DNA of 40,949 nucleotides, from positions 1 to 40,949 of the forward strand of contig CAMNFS010000014.1 in the NCBI GenBank assembly GCA_946537255.1. Reading direction: 5' to 3'. The notes under the pieces are model-generated. The model did not search any database and had not been told where the DNA came from. It worked only from the letters and a program-made list of their open reading frames with translations. The stretch comes from an uncultured Erysipelotrichaceae bacterium (lineage in GTDB: Bacteria > Bacillota_I > Bacilli_A > Erysipelotrichales > Erysipelotrichaceae). Each line of letters opens with the position of its first letter. Within the stretch, counting starts at the first letter, position 1. The translations under genes and the position numbers were made by a program. Shown here in pieces: positions 17,063 to 26,217 of the stretch.

Positions 17063-19330
17063 TTATTTTCTGAAATGGAAGAAAAGGGTCAGGGCAAGCA
17101 CGGCCGCCCCGAGGATTGTCAGCCATTTTCCTTCCTTCAGGCCAAAGGGTGTAAACCACATCTGGATATCGTTGTTTCCGCGATCCACCGCAAATCCGCA
17201 CAGTCCGCCATTGACCGGATAGACTTTCTTTTCCTGACCGTTGACGGTGATCCGCCAGCCTCTGTCATACGGCACCGAAACCACCGCAAATCCCGGTTTC
17301 TCTGTTCTGAGACCTGCGCTGACATGGTTTCCGGACGCGCTGGCGCTGTAGCACTGTACCTCTTCGTCTGAAAGAAGCGCCTGTATGGCCTCTTTGTCTT
17401 CGGGATGGCAGATGATGTCCGAAGTAATGCGTTCCGACATGGAAGGATCATATTCCTCATAGGTGAGAATCCCTTTTCCGTATGTTTTGCCAAGGTTGAT
17501 GTAGTCAAGATTCTCATAGACCGCCCAGGTATCCGCGAAGTATGCGACGCGTTTCCCGTTTCTGAAGGGGCAGGGGTCCTCTCTGCCGGTTACGGCATAA
17601 CGGGCAGATACCAGGGTCATGATATCGGGATTGGTAATGTCGAAGGTCCATGGCAGATAATCCACCACGTGTTCCGGATCCAGCCTGACCAGATCATTTG
17701 TGCTGGCAAGATATGTGCTGTCATAGGCCATCAGCCCCATGATATTCTCATCGAGATTGTAATTGGTTCCGCGGCCGAAATAGACAGCGTAGCGGTCAAT
17801 ATAGTTTCGATAGAACCGTTCATTGTTTGCTGGATCCAGTGTCAGAGTCCAGGAATTATAGTAATTCTTTTCTCCAAGAATCACGGCGGTGCGGTCGGTA
17901 TCCTCTTTGGAAAGCTCACGCTGGGTTTCATTTCCAAAGCAGCTGAGTCCGCTGGCCGCGATCATTTCAAGGACAGTAACGACAAGAAGCGCCTTTCGAT
18001 TGTTGTGACTGAAGAAAAAGGCGGAAAGAGGAAAGAAGGGAACAAATACCAGAAGCAGTACATATCCATCCAGAATTGCAAAGTCCTCCCTCGCCATCAG
18101 CGCAATCAGCCAGGGCGAAACCGCCAAAGCTGCGGCAAGCACCCACCCGGTGCGCAGGACGGTCTTCTGATCTGCCGTACCTGGATCTTCTATCATCGGC
18201 AGGATCATCGCGATCCACAGGAAGGTGACATTGATCAGCCAGCGGTAGGACGGTTCCGAGAATCCATGCATGATCGAATTCAATAACGGAATCAGGGCAA
18301 AGGCGGTGATGAGGGCAAATACGATCCTGTTAAACGTGCGTTCTCTTTTTTTTCTGAGAAACAGCTGCGGTACAAGCACCGCGCAGAGAGAGCCGGCCCA
18401 GAGATAGGCCGCCATCAGCTGATGGTTCGGAGTGTCATAGAGATAGAGTCTTGAGATGTTGTCCGTACGGTATGCCACAACGCTTGTCGGAGTGAAAAGA
18501 GCGAACAGATAGTCGAGATATGGAACGATGCTCTGATAGAAGAAAAGAGAGCTTCTTTCCCCGACCCGGCTGTTGGCCAGCACATTCAGAATTTCCGGTA
18601 CCACGATGAATCCGGCCAGCAGAAACCCGATCAGATAACAGCCGATGAGTTTCATGGCTTCTTTCATCATGCCTTTCATGTCACCGTATTCCTTCCGCCA
18701 TCGGAAGATGAAATAGAGGATGGTGAACAGACTGGTCATATAGAACAGGTAATAGCTGTTGAGGAAGAGAAAGAAAACCATGAATACATAGAAAAACGGC
18801 TTCCGTTCTCTGATCCAGCGGTCAACCGAAAGATAATACAGCGGCAGAAAGCTGATGTAGCTGGCAAAGAAGGGATCCCGCATGATCTGGATCAGATAGG
18901 CGGAAAAAGCAAACATCAAAGCCCCCAGCACGCTGGTGTCTTTCCGGTAGTTCTGATAGCGGCAATACGCATAGAAGCTTAATCCGGCAGTGAGATACCG
19001 CAGCCAGGTCATCCAGACAATTGCTTCGCTGTAGGGAAGATCCGTAAAGACAAAAAAGTATTCAAAGAAGTCATTGAAGTAGAACAGCTTGCTCGAATAG
19101 AAATCATTTCCGAGCAGATTGACCCATGACCAATAGGGCAGGGTTCCGTCACTCTGCCATGCCCGGACCATGGTCCGGAGATTTTCAAAATTGCTGGAGT
19201 AGATGGTGCGCATGTCCCATCCCAGGATGAATGCCTTTCCCGTAAGAAAATACGGAAGAAACATCAGTCCGCAGATGCCCGATATCAGAAGAATGACAAG
19301 CGCCCAGCCGGGAATCGTTTTCTTTTTCAT
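17063..19330 (-). CDS. YfhO family membrane protein (GT-C-like)
   Basis: This 755-residue protein matches the YfhO family. It has about 12-13 hydrophobic segments in the first 470 residues and a last one at the extreme C-terminus (LTILGAAVLALTLFFHF). The first extracytoplasmic loop carries FILGWDMRTIYSSNFENLR, whose Asp is at the usual catalytic position of GT-C enzymes. The extracytoplasmic C-terminal domain shows the family pattern GFAVVSVPYDRGWRITVNGQ...YPVNGGLCGF. YfhO works with CsbB-type GT2 enzymes to add sugars to lipoteichoic or teichoic acid in Bacillus and Listeria; a DPM1-like GT2 lies 2 kb away here. The ATG has no ribosome site and follows a TATAAT box by only 11 bases. Confidence 0.9.
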   Translation of the reverse strand: MKKKTIPGWALVILLISGICGLMFLPYFLTGKAFILGWDMRTIYSSNFENLRTMVRAWQSDGTLPYWSWVNLLGNDFYSSKLFYFNDFFEYFFVFTDLPYSEAIVWMTWLRYLTAGLSFYAYCRYQNYRKDTSVLGALMFAFSAYLIQIMRDPFFASYISFLPLYYLSVDRWIRERKPFFYVFMVFFLFLNSYYLFYMTSLFTILYFIFRWRKEYGDMKGMMKEAMKLIGCYLIGFLLAGFIVVPEILNVLANSRVGERSSLFFYQSIVPYLDYLFALFTPTSVVAYRTDNISRLYLYDTPNHQLMAAYLWAGSLCAVLVPQLFLRKKRERTFNRIVFALITAFALIPLLNSIMHGFSEPSYRWLINVTFLWIAMILPMIEDPGTADQKTVLRTGWVLAAALAVSPWLIALMAREDFAILDGYVLLLVFVPFFPLSAFFFSHNNRKALLVVTVLEMIAASGLSCFGNETQRELSKEDTDRTAVILGEKNYYNSWTLTLDPANNERFYRNYIDRYAVYFGRGTNYNLDENIMGLMAYDSTYLASTNDLVRLDPEHVVDYLPWTFDITNPDIMTLVSARYAVTGREDPCPFRNGKRVAYFADTWAVYENLDYINLGKTYGKGILTYEEYDPSMSERITSDIICHPEDKEAIQALLSDEEVQCYSASASGNHVSAGLRTEKPGFAVVSVPYDRGWRITVNGQEKKVYPVNGGLCGFAVDRGNNDIQMWFTPFGLKEGKWLTILGAAVLALTLFFHFRK

Positions 19331-19341
19331 GGAATATGACT

Positions 19342-19347
19342 ATTATA
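19342..19347 (-). promoter_or_regulatory. -10 box of yfhO, leaderless-type placement
   Basis: A perfect TATAAT on the minus strand ends 11 bases before the YfhO ATG. The next in-frame codons upstream of the ATG end in a TAA stop, so no earlier start is available. A start point about 7 bases downstream of the box would leave a leader of about 4-5 bases. No -35 box is clear. Confidence 0.6.
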
Positions 19348-19464
19348 CAGGCATTTGGAGGAAGGGATGGGAAAGGAATCGGAAGAAAAAGGAAATGCGC
19401 TTTGGTTTCCTGCCGTCTGAAATACGGAATCCATTGGCATCAGCTTCTGAAGGCAGGATTTTAA

Positions 19465-19473
19465 TGGTACGAT
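19465..19473 (+). promoter_or_regulatory. Extended -10 box, leaderless-type placement
   Basis: TGGTACGAT ends 6 bases before the ATG at 19480, with an in-frame TAG at 19474-19476 between them. A start point 7 bases beyond the box would coincide with the A of the ATG. There is no ribosome site. Confidence 0.45.
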
Positions 19474-19479
19474 TAGGCT

Positions 19480-21153
19480 ATGAAAAGGGGCAGAAAGATC
19501 GCACTGCTGATCATGATCAACGGATTGTTTCTTCTTTTTGTTCTGGCGCGGAGGCAGAATGGATTTGAAGGCAATGACGATGAGCTCATGAATCTGATTG
19601 CCGCGGGAGGCTTCGGCAGTTCGAATGCGCATCTCATCTATATGAGCGCCATTGCGGAAGGATTCATTTCGCTTCTTTACCGGCTGCCGTTTTTTCTGAA
19701 TTACTATCTGATGTTTCTTCTGGCGGTTTCCTTTCTTTCGATTTCCATCATTACATCCGTCTGTTTTGCAAAATACCCTCTCAGAATCGGGGTGCTGTGC
19801 ACGCTGGGGCTGAATCTTCTTTTTCTTTTTGATTTCGAAGTATCGCTACAGTATACCAAAAGCGCCGCTTTGCTTGCCTCGGCGGGTGTGATCCTCATGC
19901 ATCTGGGAAGCAGGAGCGGCTCGGTAAGACGCAGTCTTTTCGGTCTTCTTTTCCTGATTACTGCCCTGAGCATCCGTCTTGAAAGCGCCCTGTTCACTCT
20001 GCCGTTTTTTCTCTGGTGGATGAAGGAATCCATTGGCTTTGAACTGTTTCATCCCGAAACATGGAAGCACTCCCTGCAGATGGCCAGGACCACACGGCGG
20101 CTATGGGCAGTGGCCGTTTCGGCAGCGGCGGCGCTGTTTTCCATTCTTGTCGGCCGGCTTCCGTATCTTACCCGGGCCTGGAGGGAGTATGAAATCTATA
20201 ACAAGGCGCGCACCGCTTTGCTCGATTATGGAATGGCGGATTATGAGACCCATGCGGATGAATATGTTTCCATCGGTGTTTCATATACGGAATATGAGCT
20301 TCTTTCAAAATGGGTATATGCGGATCCGGAAGTATTTTCCGCAGAGAAGCTTCAGAGAATCAACGGAATTGAAAAGAACCGGATGTCGGTTCAATCCCTG
20401 CTTGAAGCCCTCAGACATCTGATCCTCGCGCTTCTGCATGGTTCCTATGCGGCAGGCGTGATTCTGCTTGGAGTCGTTCTCTTTCGGCATGGCAGAAAGG
20501 ACAGGCAGAGTCTGGTATGGACATCCTTTCTTCTGATCCTGATGGAATATCTGTTTCTTGGGGTACTTGGAAGAATCAATGTACGGGTCGAACTGGGAAT
20601 CTGGATCGCGCCGCTTCTGGTGTTTCTGTATGAATGCCGCGGCAGTAAGGTCTCTTTGTCTGTGCGGGAAGGATGGATCATCGGAATTCTATCCGCTGCC
20701 ATTGTCTGTCGCAGCGGGATCGCCGCTTTTCTGCAGATGCAGGAAAATCAAGCGGAAAAAACACGCATGGAACGGTTTGCGGAGGCAGTCAGAAACCGGA
20801 ATGAGGATCTCTATCTTCTGGATGAAATGACTATTTACGGGGAAGGAATGATATTCGGCAGTCCGTATGCATTGACAGCCGGCATCAGCGGCCGTTTCTG
20901 CAATATCTGCCCGCTTGGCGGCTGGGAATACCCGGCTCCGTTTCTGATGGATAATCTCAGCGTATACGGAGTGAATAATCCGCTGAAGGATCTTCTGTAT
21001 CAGGAGCGGGTTCATCTTGCCTGCAGCGGGAGAGAGGGGATTCAGGATACGATCCTTACCTGTCTTCAGGAAAACTACGATCCGGGTGCGTACATGGAAC
21101 AGACGGATGAAATAGAAGGCATTCCGATCTATGACTTTCATGTCGGATCATGA
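19480..21153 (+). CDS. Multi-pass membrane protein, NDDELMN family, copy 1
   Basis: This 557-residue protein is of a family I do not recognise. Hydrophobic segments begin at residue 7, and I count about 10-12 in the first 430 residues. The first loop holds FEGNDDELMNLIAAGGFG (about residues 27-44); paired acidic residues after the first membrane segment are the mark of GT-C glycosyltransferases. The C-terminal 130 residues look extracytoplasmic and end with CPLGGWEYPAPFLMDNL, NPLKDLLY and GIPIYDFHV. The next gene is a full-length paralogue with the same motifs in the same order. The ATG follows an in-frame TAG by one codon and has no ribosome site. A lipid-linked-sugar transferase is the best guess. 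Confidence 0.8.
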   Translation: MKRGRKIALLIMINGLFLLFVLARRQNGFEGNDDELMNLIAAGGFGSSNAHLIYMSAIAEGFISLLYRLPFFLNYYLMFLLAVSFLSISIITSVCFAKYPLRIGVLCTLGLNLLFLFDFEVSLQYTKSAALLASAGVILMHLGSRSGSVRRSLFGLLFLITALSIRLESALFTLPFFLWWMKESIGFELFHPETWKHSLQMARTTRRLWAVAVSAAAALFSILVGRLPYLTRAWREYEIYNKARTALLDYGMADYETHADEYVSIGVSYTEYELLSKWVYADPEVFSAEKLQRINGIEKNRMSVQSLLEALRHLILALLHGSYAAGVILLGVVLFRHGRKDRQSLVWTSFLLILMEYLFLGVLGRINVRVELGIWIAPLLVFLYECRGSKVSLSVREGWIIGILSAAIVCRSGIAAFLQMQENQAEKTRMERFAEAVRNRNEDLYLLDEMTIYGEGMIFGSPYALTAGISGRFCNICPLGGWEYPAPFLMDNLSVYGVNNPLKDLLYQERVHLACSGREGIQDTILTCLQENYDPGAYMEQTDEIEGIPIYDFHVGS

Positions 21154-21232
21154 AAGAGATACGGCTGAGAAAACTTTGGATCGATCGACGGTTTTGAAAA
21201 ATGACAGCGGGATCAATGGTATTTTTAAAGGT

Positions 21233-22912
21233 ATGAAAAAAAGGGCAGAAAAGCAGACGATACTGATTCTCATCAACGGGATGATTCTTTTTCTTGTGCT
21301 TTTTCTGAGACAGGCCGGATATGACGGCAATGATGATGAGCTCATGAATGTGATCGCCGCCGGCGGATTTGGCAGGGAAAACGCCCATCTCTTCTTCATC
21401 GGCGCCCTGGCGGAGGGAATCCTCTCTTTTCTGTACCGGCTGCCGTTTTCCGCAAACTATTATCTGATTTTTTTTCTGACGGTTTCCTTTGTTTCCCTTT
21501 CCGTATTAAGTCTCATCTGTTTCTCGGATGAGCCGCTGAGCAGGGGGATTGTGTATACACTGGGGCTGAATCTTCTGTTTCTGTATGATCTTCATGTCTC
21601 TCTGCAGTTTACCAAAAGTGCTGTGGTGCTTGCGACTGCGGGCATTCTTCTGATGCATCATGGCAATCACAGACATTCCCACGGTATGGGGATATGCGGC
21701 CTGTTACTGCTGGGGCTTGCCTTTTCCATCCGGTTTGAAAGTGTTCTTTCAGCCCTGCCGTTTTTCTTCTGGTGGGTTATCAGAGATCTGGGTCTGTTTG
21801 AAAAAGCACCGGAAGGAACCGGGCGGAAGCTGTTTTCCCATGGGACGCTGAGATCACTTGGCTTTCTTGGCGTCAGTGTCGCGGTACTTGCAGTGATGAT
21901 TACCATTGACCGGATGCCTTATCAAAACAGAGACTGGCAGGAGTATGAAGCGTTCAACACGGCCCGCAGCGCGGTTCTTGACTATGGAATGGCAGACTAT
22001 GATACGCACGCGGATGAATATGTTTCCATCGGGGTTTCCTTTACCGAGCATCAGCTGCTTTCCAACTGGGTTTTCGCGGACCCGGAAGTATTCACTGCGG
22101 AAAAGCTGCAGAGGATCCGCACCATTTATGATCCCCCGGGACCGGCCGTCTTTTTTGCGGAGTCCGTCCGGCTTCTTGGCAGGGGGATGGTTCAGTGTGT
22201 CTATGCCAGAGCGTTTCTGCTCATGGTTCTGGCAGTTGTGATGGCTGGGAAAAAGAACTGCCGGATTCTTGCGGCCTTTCTGTTTGCGGTGATCGTTCTG
22301 GAGTATCTGTTTCTTGGAATGATCGGCAGAATCAATGTGCGGGCACAGCTCTGCATCTGGATCACTCCGCTGCTGATTCTGCTGTATGAAATCCGTCAGG
22401 AAAGGATCACGGTTCCTGAAAAATCCCGGATCATCTTTGTTTTGGCCGGCCTTCTGATCGCGGTCAGCAGTGTGCTTCCGGCACTGCGGCAGTTTCAGAA
22501 GAATCGGGCCGCTGAACCCACCCGGATGGAGCAGTTTGTCCTGGAGGCTTCACAGAAGAAGGAAGAACTGTACTTTCTTGATGAGTACACCATCTATGGG
22601 GAAGGCATGATCTACGCGGATCCATCTCTCATTTCCCGTACGGTTATGAACCGGTATGTCAATCTCTGCCCGCTTGGCGGCTGGGAATACCCGGCCCCGT
22701 TTCTGATGGCAAATCTTGGAAAATACGGTGTGACAAATCCTCTGAAGGATCTTCTGTACCGCGATCACACGCATCTTGCCTGCACCGGGAAAAACGGGAT
22801 GCAGGATCTCATCCTGAGATATCTGCAGGAAAACTATGACAGCGGGGCAGTGATGGAACAGACGGGTGAAATCGCCGGAATTCCTGTTTATGACTTCCGC
22901 GTCAGTCAATGA
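21233..22912 (+). CDS. Multi-pass membrane protein, NDDELMN family, copy 2
   Basis: This 559-residue protein is a tandem paralogue of the preceding gene. Shared blocks include YDGNDDELMNVIAAGGFG in the first loop, AEG..S.LYRLPF, LGLNLLFLYD, DYGMADYDTHADEYVSIGVS, LGMIGRINVRA, YTIYGEGMIYADP, CPLGGWEYPAPFLMANL and NPLKDLLYRD. I start it at the ATG at 21233, preceded by AAAGG, because this aligns with copy 1. An in-frame ATG at 21131 would add 34 hydrophilic residues and overlap copy 1. The pair differ throughout at neutral sites, so this is an old duplication, perhaps with different sugar or acceptor specificity (inference). Confidence 0.8.
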   Translation: MKKRAEKQTILILINGMILFLVLFLRQAGYDGNDDELMNVIAAGGFGRENAHLFFIGALAEGILSFLYRLPFSANYYLIFFLTVSFVSLSVLSLICFSDEPLSRGIVYTLGLNLLFLYDLHVSLQFTKSAVVLATAGILLMHHGNHRHSHGMGICGLLLLGLAFSIRFESVLSALPFFFWWVIRDLGLFEKAPEGTGRKLFSHGTLRSLGFLGVSVAVLAVMITIDRMPYQNRDWQEYEAFNTARSAVLDYGMADYDTHADEYVSIGVSFTEHQLLSNWVFADPEVFTAEKLQRIRTIYDPPGPAVFFAESVRLLGRGMVQCVYARAFLLMVLAVVMAGKKNCRILAAFLFAVIVLEYLFLGMIGRINVRAQLCIWITPLLILLYEIRQERITVPEKSRIIFVLAGLLIAVSSVLPALRQFQKNRAAEPTRMEQFVLEASQKKEELYFLDEYTIYGEGMIYADPSLISRTVMNRYVNLCPLGGWEYPAPFLMANLGKYGVTNPLKDLLYRDHTHLACTGKNGMQDLILRYLQENYDSGAVMEQTGEIAGIPVYDFRVSQ

Positions 22913-22924
22913 TCCCCCGGACTG

Positions 22925-22933
22925 TGCTAGAAT
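22925..22933 (+). promoter_or_regulatory. Extended -10 promoter before the DUF6056-like genes
   Basis: TGCTAGAAT matches TGnTATAAT with one mismatch in the hexamer. It lies 13 bases after the previous stop codon and 25 bases before the ATG at 22959, whose ribosome site GGAAAGGGG is at 22944-22952. Confidence 0.5.
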
Positions 22934-22958
22934 ACGGGTATCCGGAAAGGGGACATGC

Positions 22959-24719
22959 ATGGGGAAAAGAATCCGGGCTTTTTTTCAGTCACCGCTGAAC
23001 TGTCTGATGACAGCTGTTTTTCTTCTGATCCTTCTCCTCAATTGTCTGACAGTCAAAACCTCGGATGATCTTGGCTATTCGATTCATTCGGGGCTGGCTG
23101 ATCTTTTTCACAGAGAATACATCCAGTACATGACATGGACCGGGCGTACCGTTGCCCATCTTCTAGCCCGTACGTTTCTTTCCATGCCGAAGGCGGTGTT
23201 CAACCTCTGCAATTCCTTTGTATTTGTGCTTCATGCATGGCTGATTTCCTTTCACGCCTGCGGTCATAAGGAAGCCATTACCCCGCAGCGCTATCTTCTT
23301 GCGGTCATGGGGCTGTTTCTTTTCGCTCCGGTATTCGGGCAGACGGTTCTCTGGGAGACCGGCTCCTGCAATTACCTCTGGACGGCGACCATCATTCTGA
23401 TCTTTCTGTACTTTTTCCGGCAGTATGGAGAAGATGGAACTTCGCATCGTTCCTCTTTTACGGCCGGCATGTTTTTTCTCGGCGTGGCGGCGGGATGGAC
23501 GAATGAGAACACCGGCGGCGCCGGTATTCTCATGGCGCTGTTTCTTCTGATTGATTCCTGCCGGAAAGGCCGCCGGATGACTTCCTGGATGATCAGCGGC
23601 CTGATCGGCGCGCTGACTGGGTTTATGGCCATGATTCTTGCGCCTGGAAACGCGGTGCGGGCAGCGGATTTTGTGAATGAAGGCGGCCGGGCCTATGTGC
23701 TGGTCCATGATCTGTTCAATGCCCTCAATGTGCTTGGCTCTTTCAGGGGGCTTTTAGCTCTGATGCTTGGCTTTGGCGCCTTTGCGGCGGTTGCCTGGAA
23801 GAAAAAAGAAGAGCTGATTCTTCCGTCTGCGTATGTTTTCTGCGGGGCGGCGGCAGTTGCCGCGATCATTCTCAGCCCGGTCCCTGTGGAATTTGACCGC
23901 TCCATGTTCGGAGCGGCGGTATTTGTTCTGATCGGAACGCTTTCGGCCTTGCATGCCGCGAAAAAAAGTGCGGATCTTGGAAAGGAACTGCGCGCCTGTA
24001 CCGGGATTCTCTGCGTGTGTTCTTTGTTTGCGTTTGCCCGGGCCGTCATTGATCTTTCCTATACCCGCTACCAGTACAATGTGCGGGAAAACTGGGTAAG
24101 CAGTCAGAAGGCGCTTGGCAACCGCAATCCGGTCGTGCCGGAAATCAACAGCGAGTTCTTTACCACCTATAATGCCATGTATGGACTCAACGATCTTCTG
24201 GAATCAAAGGATTTTGTAAACAACCGCAATTACGCTCTGACGCATGGGATTGATTCCGTGACCAGCACGACAGTCGACAAATGGAATCTGATCTACAGAA
24301 ACGGGGATCCGCTTCTGATGAACGAAACTCAGCTTGCCCCGTATCTTGCACGTCTGTCTCAGATTCAGGACGCGGAGGTATTTGTGACCAGCAGCTATCT
24401 CGATGAAAGCTATGCGGAATGGCTGAAGCTTTTCGGAACGAAAGGGACCGGCTATCTGTATGGAAGGCTTGGCTCCGGACTTTCCATCGAGTCAGAGCCT
24501 GGCGGAAAGGAAGAAATGGCCGGTGATCATTATGTCTGGATCAACGCGTCCAAGGATCCGGCCTATTGCGATATATTGATTGACGGACAGGAGGCAGGCA
24601 ATGACCGGTCGGGCATCACCCTGACCTGCATCAACAGACAGTCCGGTCAGATCCTCGATACAGTGACCTTCTGCACTGAAAGCGGGGAGGAAGGAAGCCG
24701 TCACTATGACGAGCGGTAA
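22959..24719 (+). CDS. DUF6056-like membrane protein, copy 1
   Basis: This 586-residue protein has about 10-11 hydrophobic segments in its first 400 residues and a soluble C-terminus of about 190 residues. The first loop has KTSDDLGYSIHSG followed by MTWTGRTVAHLLARTFLS. Later blocks are ETGSCNYLWTATI, WTNENTGG and ILAPGNAVRAADF. These SDD, W(T/S)GR, NEN and PGNxxR motifs are shared with the next gene and fit the DUF6056 family as I remember it. That family is thought to be GT-C-like, but no reaction is established. GGAAAGGGG lies 6 bases before the chosen ATG, so I reject the longer in-frame start at 22866 inside the previous gene. Confidence 0.82.
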   Translation: MGKRIRAFFQSPLNCLMTAVFLLILLLNCLTVKTSDDLGYSIHSGLADLFHREYIQYMTWTGRTVAHLLARTFLSMPKAVFNLCNSFVFVLHAWLISFHACGHKEAITPQRYLLAVMGLFLFAPVFGQTVLWETGSCNYLWTATIILIFLYFFRQYGEDGTSHRSSFTAGMFFLGVAAGWTNENTGGAGILMALFLLIDSCRKGRRMTSWMISGLIGALTGFMAMILAPGNAVRAADFVNEGGRAYVLVHDLFNALNVLGSFRGLLALMLGFGAFAAVAWKKKEELILPSAYVFCGAAAVAAIILSPVPVEFDRSMFGAAVFVLIGTLSALHAAKKSADLGKELRACTGILCVCSLFAFARAVIDLSYTRYQYNVRENWVSSQKALGNRNPVVPEINSEFFTTYNAMYGLNDLLESKDFVNNRNYALTHGIDSVTSTTVDKWNLIYRNGDPLLMNETQLAPYLARLSQIQDAEVFVTSSYLDESYAEWLKLFGTKGTGYLYGRLGSGLSIESEPGGKEEMAGDHYVWINASKDPAYCDILIDGQEAGNDRSGITLTCINRQSGQILDTVTFCTESGEEGSRHYDER

Positions 24720-24752
24720 GAAAGGAAAAGAAGGGAGAAGGTCAGATCAGTC

Positions 24753-26216
24753 GTGAAGAAGGTGTTGGAAGAAATCAGGCACAGAAAAAAAGAGGAATGG
24801 CTTGCCCTTGCGGCAGTGCTTGTCTTTTTCCTGTTTTTCGCTCTGATCACCCACTGGACGCCCGCCTGCGGGGATGACTGGGTCTATGCGACCGGCGGAA
24901 GATGGAACAATCCTTTCGTGCAGGCCATGCGGATGTATCAGACCTGGAGCGGAAGATATCTCAGCGAGCTGTGGGGATTTCTTGTGGCTCCCCATAAGCC
25001 GTTATGGAATCTTCTGAATCCGCTTCTGTTCACCGGGATTCTGATTCTTCTCACGGTGCTTTCAAAGCGCAGAAATCATCTGCTGATGCGGATCACACTG
25101 GCCATTCTGCTTGTTCTGATGGTCTCAAATCATCTGCGGATGCAGACATACACATGGATCATGGGAACGACCTATGTGCTGCCTCTGTTTCTGTTTCTGA
25201 TTCAGATTTATCTGCTTCGGGAGATGATACTGGAGAAACATGACAGATCCTGGACCGTTCCGGTACTGTGCGTGCTGAATTTCTGCATTCCTCTTTATAT
25301 GGAAAACGCGGCGGCGCTGATGGTGGGGGGAGATCTTCTGGTTCTGATCTATCTTGCCTTCTTTCAGCAGCGGCGTCTGAAGCGGATGGGACTGATTACG
25401 GTGTTTGCGGTGATCGGAACCCTGATTATCCTGCTTTCTCCAGGCGCCAGAGCCCGCATGAGCAATGACAACGCGGCGTTTGCGTCATTGAGCCTTCTGG
25501 AAAAGATTGCCGGAAACTGGCCGCTGTTTCTGGAACATACCTTTACCGAGCATTCCCTGATCACCACCGCTCTGTTTGCGGCCGGGGCATGGACGATCTA
25601 TCATCTTCGCCCGGCCGGGATCCTGCGTTCCGTCTTTGCGCTTGCGGTATGCGCTGGCGTCATTCTTCGCAACGGCTGGTTTTATTTCCTTCTGTATCTT
25701 GTGATGATTGTACTGATCTTTGCATATGAAGAGGATCAGCGCCTGAAATACTATCTGATCTATCTTCTGCTGTGCGCGCTTGGCGCAAACGCAGTCATGG
25801 TTGTCTCACCGATCTTCGACAGCCGCTCAGGGCTCTATACGGTATATCTCATGATCCTGGCCGCACTGACCATGGCGGATGAGGCGGAAATCAAACCGCT
25901 TTCAAGCTGGATACTGGCAGGGGTGTCTGCGGCGTTTGCGGCAGTCAGTATGGTTTCGTACTATCAGGTGTATCACATGGTTCATGAGATCAATATCCGC
26001 CGCTACCAGCAGATTGAATACTACCGGCTCAGACCGGATGCCGGAGACGCCTGGCTGATTGCCTATCCGGATGAATCCATTCATTCCCCGAATGTGCAGG
26101 AAGGGGATGAGACGCATATGTATTATTTCAAGGAATATTACAGTCTGAGTCAGGACCTGCATCTGGTATTCTATTATCTGAAGGAATATACAACAGAAAA
26201 CATATTCGGAGGCTGA
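24753..26216 (+). CDS. DUF6056-like membrane protein, copy 2
   Basis: This 487-residue protein has about 11-12 hydrophobic segments. Its first loop has THWTPACGDDWVYATGG and then QTWSGRYLSELWGFLV. IMGTTYVLPLFLFL, MENAAALMVGGDLL and LSPGARARMSND follow, paralleling the motifs of the preceding gene. The GDD pair after the first membrane segment and the WSGR block are the best candidates for catalytic residues if it is a GT-C glycosyltransferase. It starts at GTG, with AAGGGAGAAGG about 12 bases upstream, 33 bases after the previous stop. It lacks the long soluble C-terminal domain of copy 1, ending 60-70 residues after the last membrane segment. The HAD phosphatase gene starts 1 base after its stop. 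Confidence 0.82.
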   Translation: MKKVLEEIRHRKKEEWLALAAVLVFFLFFALITHWTPACGDDWVYATGGRWNNPFVQAMRMYQTWSGRYLSELWGFLVAPHKPLWNLLNPLLFTGILILLTVLSKRRNHLLMRITLAILLVLMVSNHLRMQTYTWIMGTTYVLPLFLFLIQIYLLREMILEKHDRSWTVPVLCVLNFCIPLYMENAAALMVGGDLLVLIYLAFFQQRRLKRMGLITVFAVIGTLIILLSPGARARMSNDNAAFASLSLLEKIAGNWPLFLEHTFTEHSLITTALFAAGAWTIYHLRPAGILRSVFALAVCAGVILRNGWFYFLLYLVMIVLIFAYEEDQRLKYYLIYLLLCALGANAVMVVSPIFDSRSGLYTVYLMILAALTMADEAEIKPLSSWILAGVSAAFAAVSMVSYYQVYHMVHEINIRRYQQIEYYRLRPDAGDAWLIAYPDESIHSPNVQEGDETHMYYFKEYYSLSQDLHLVFYYLKEYTTENIFGG

Positions 26217-26217
26217 C

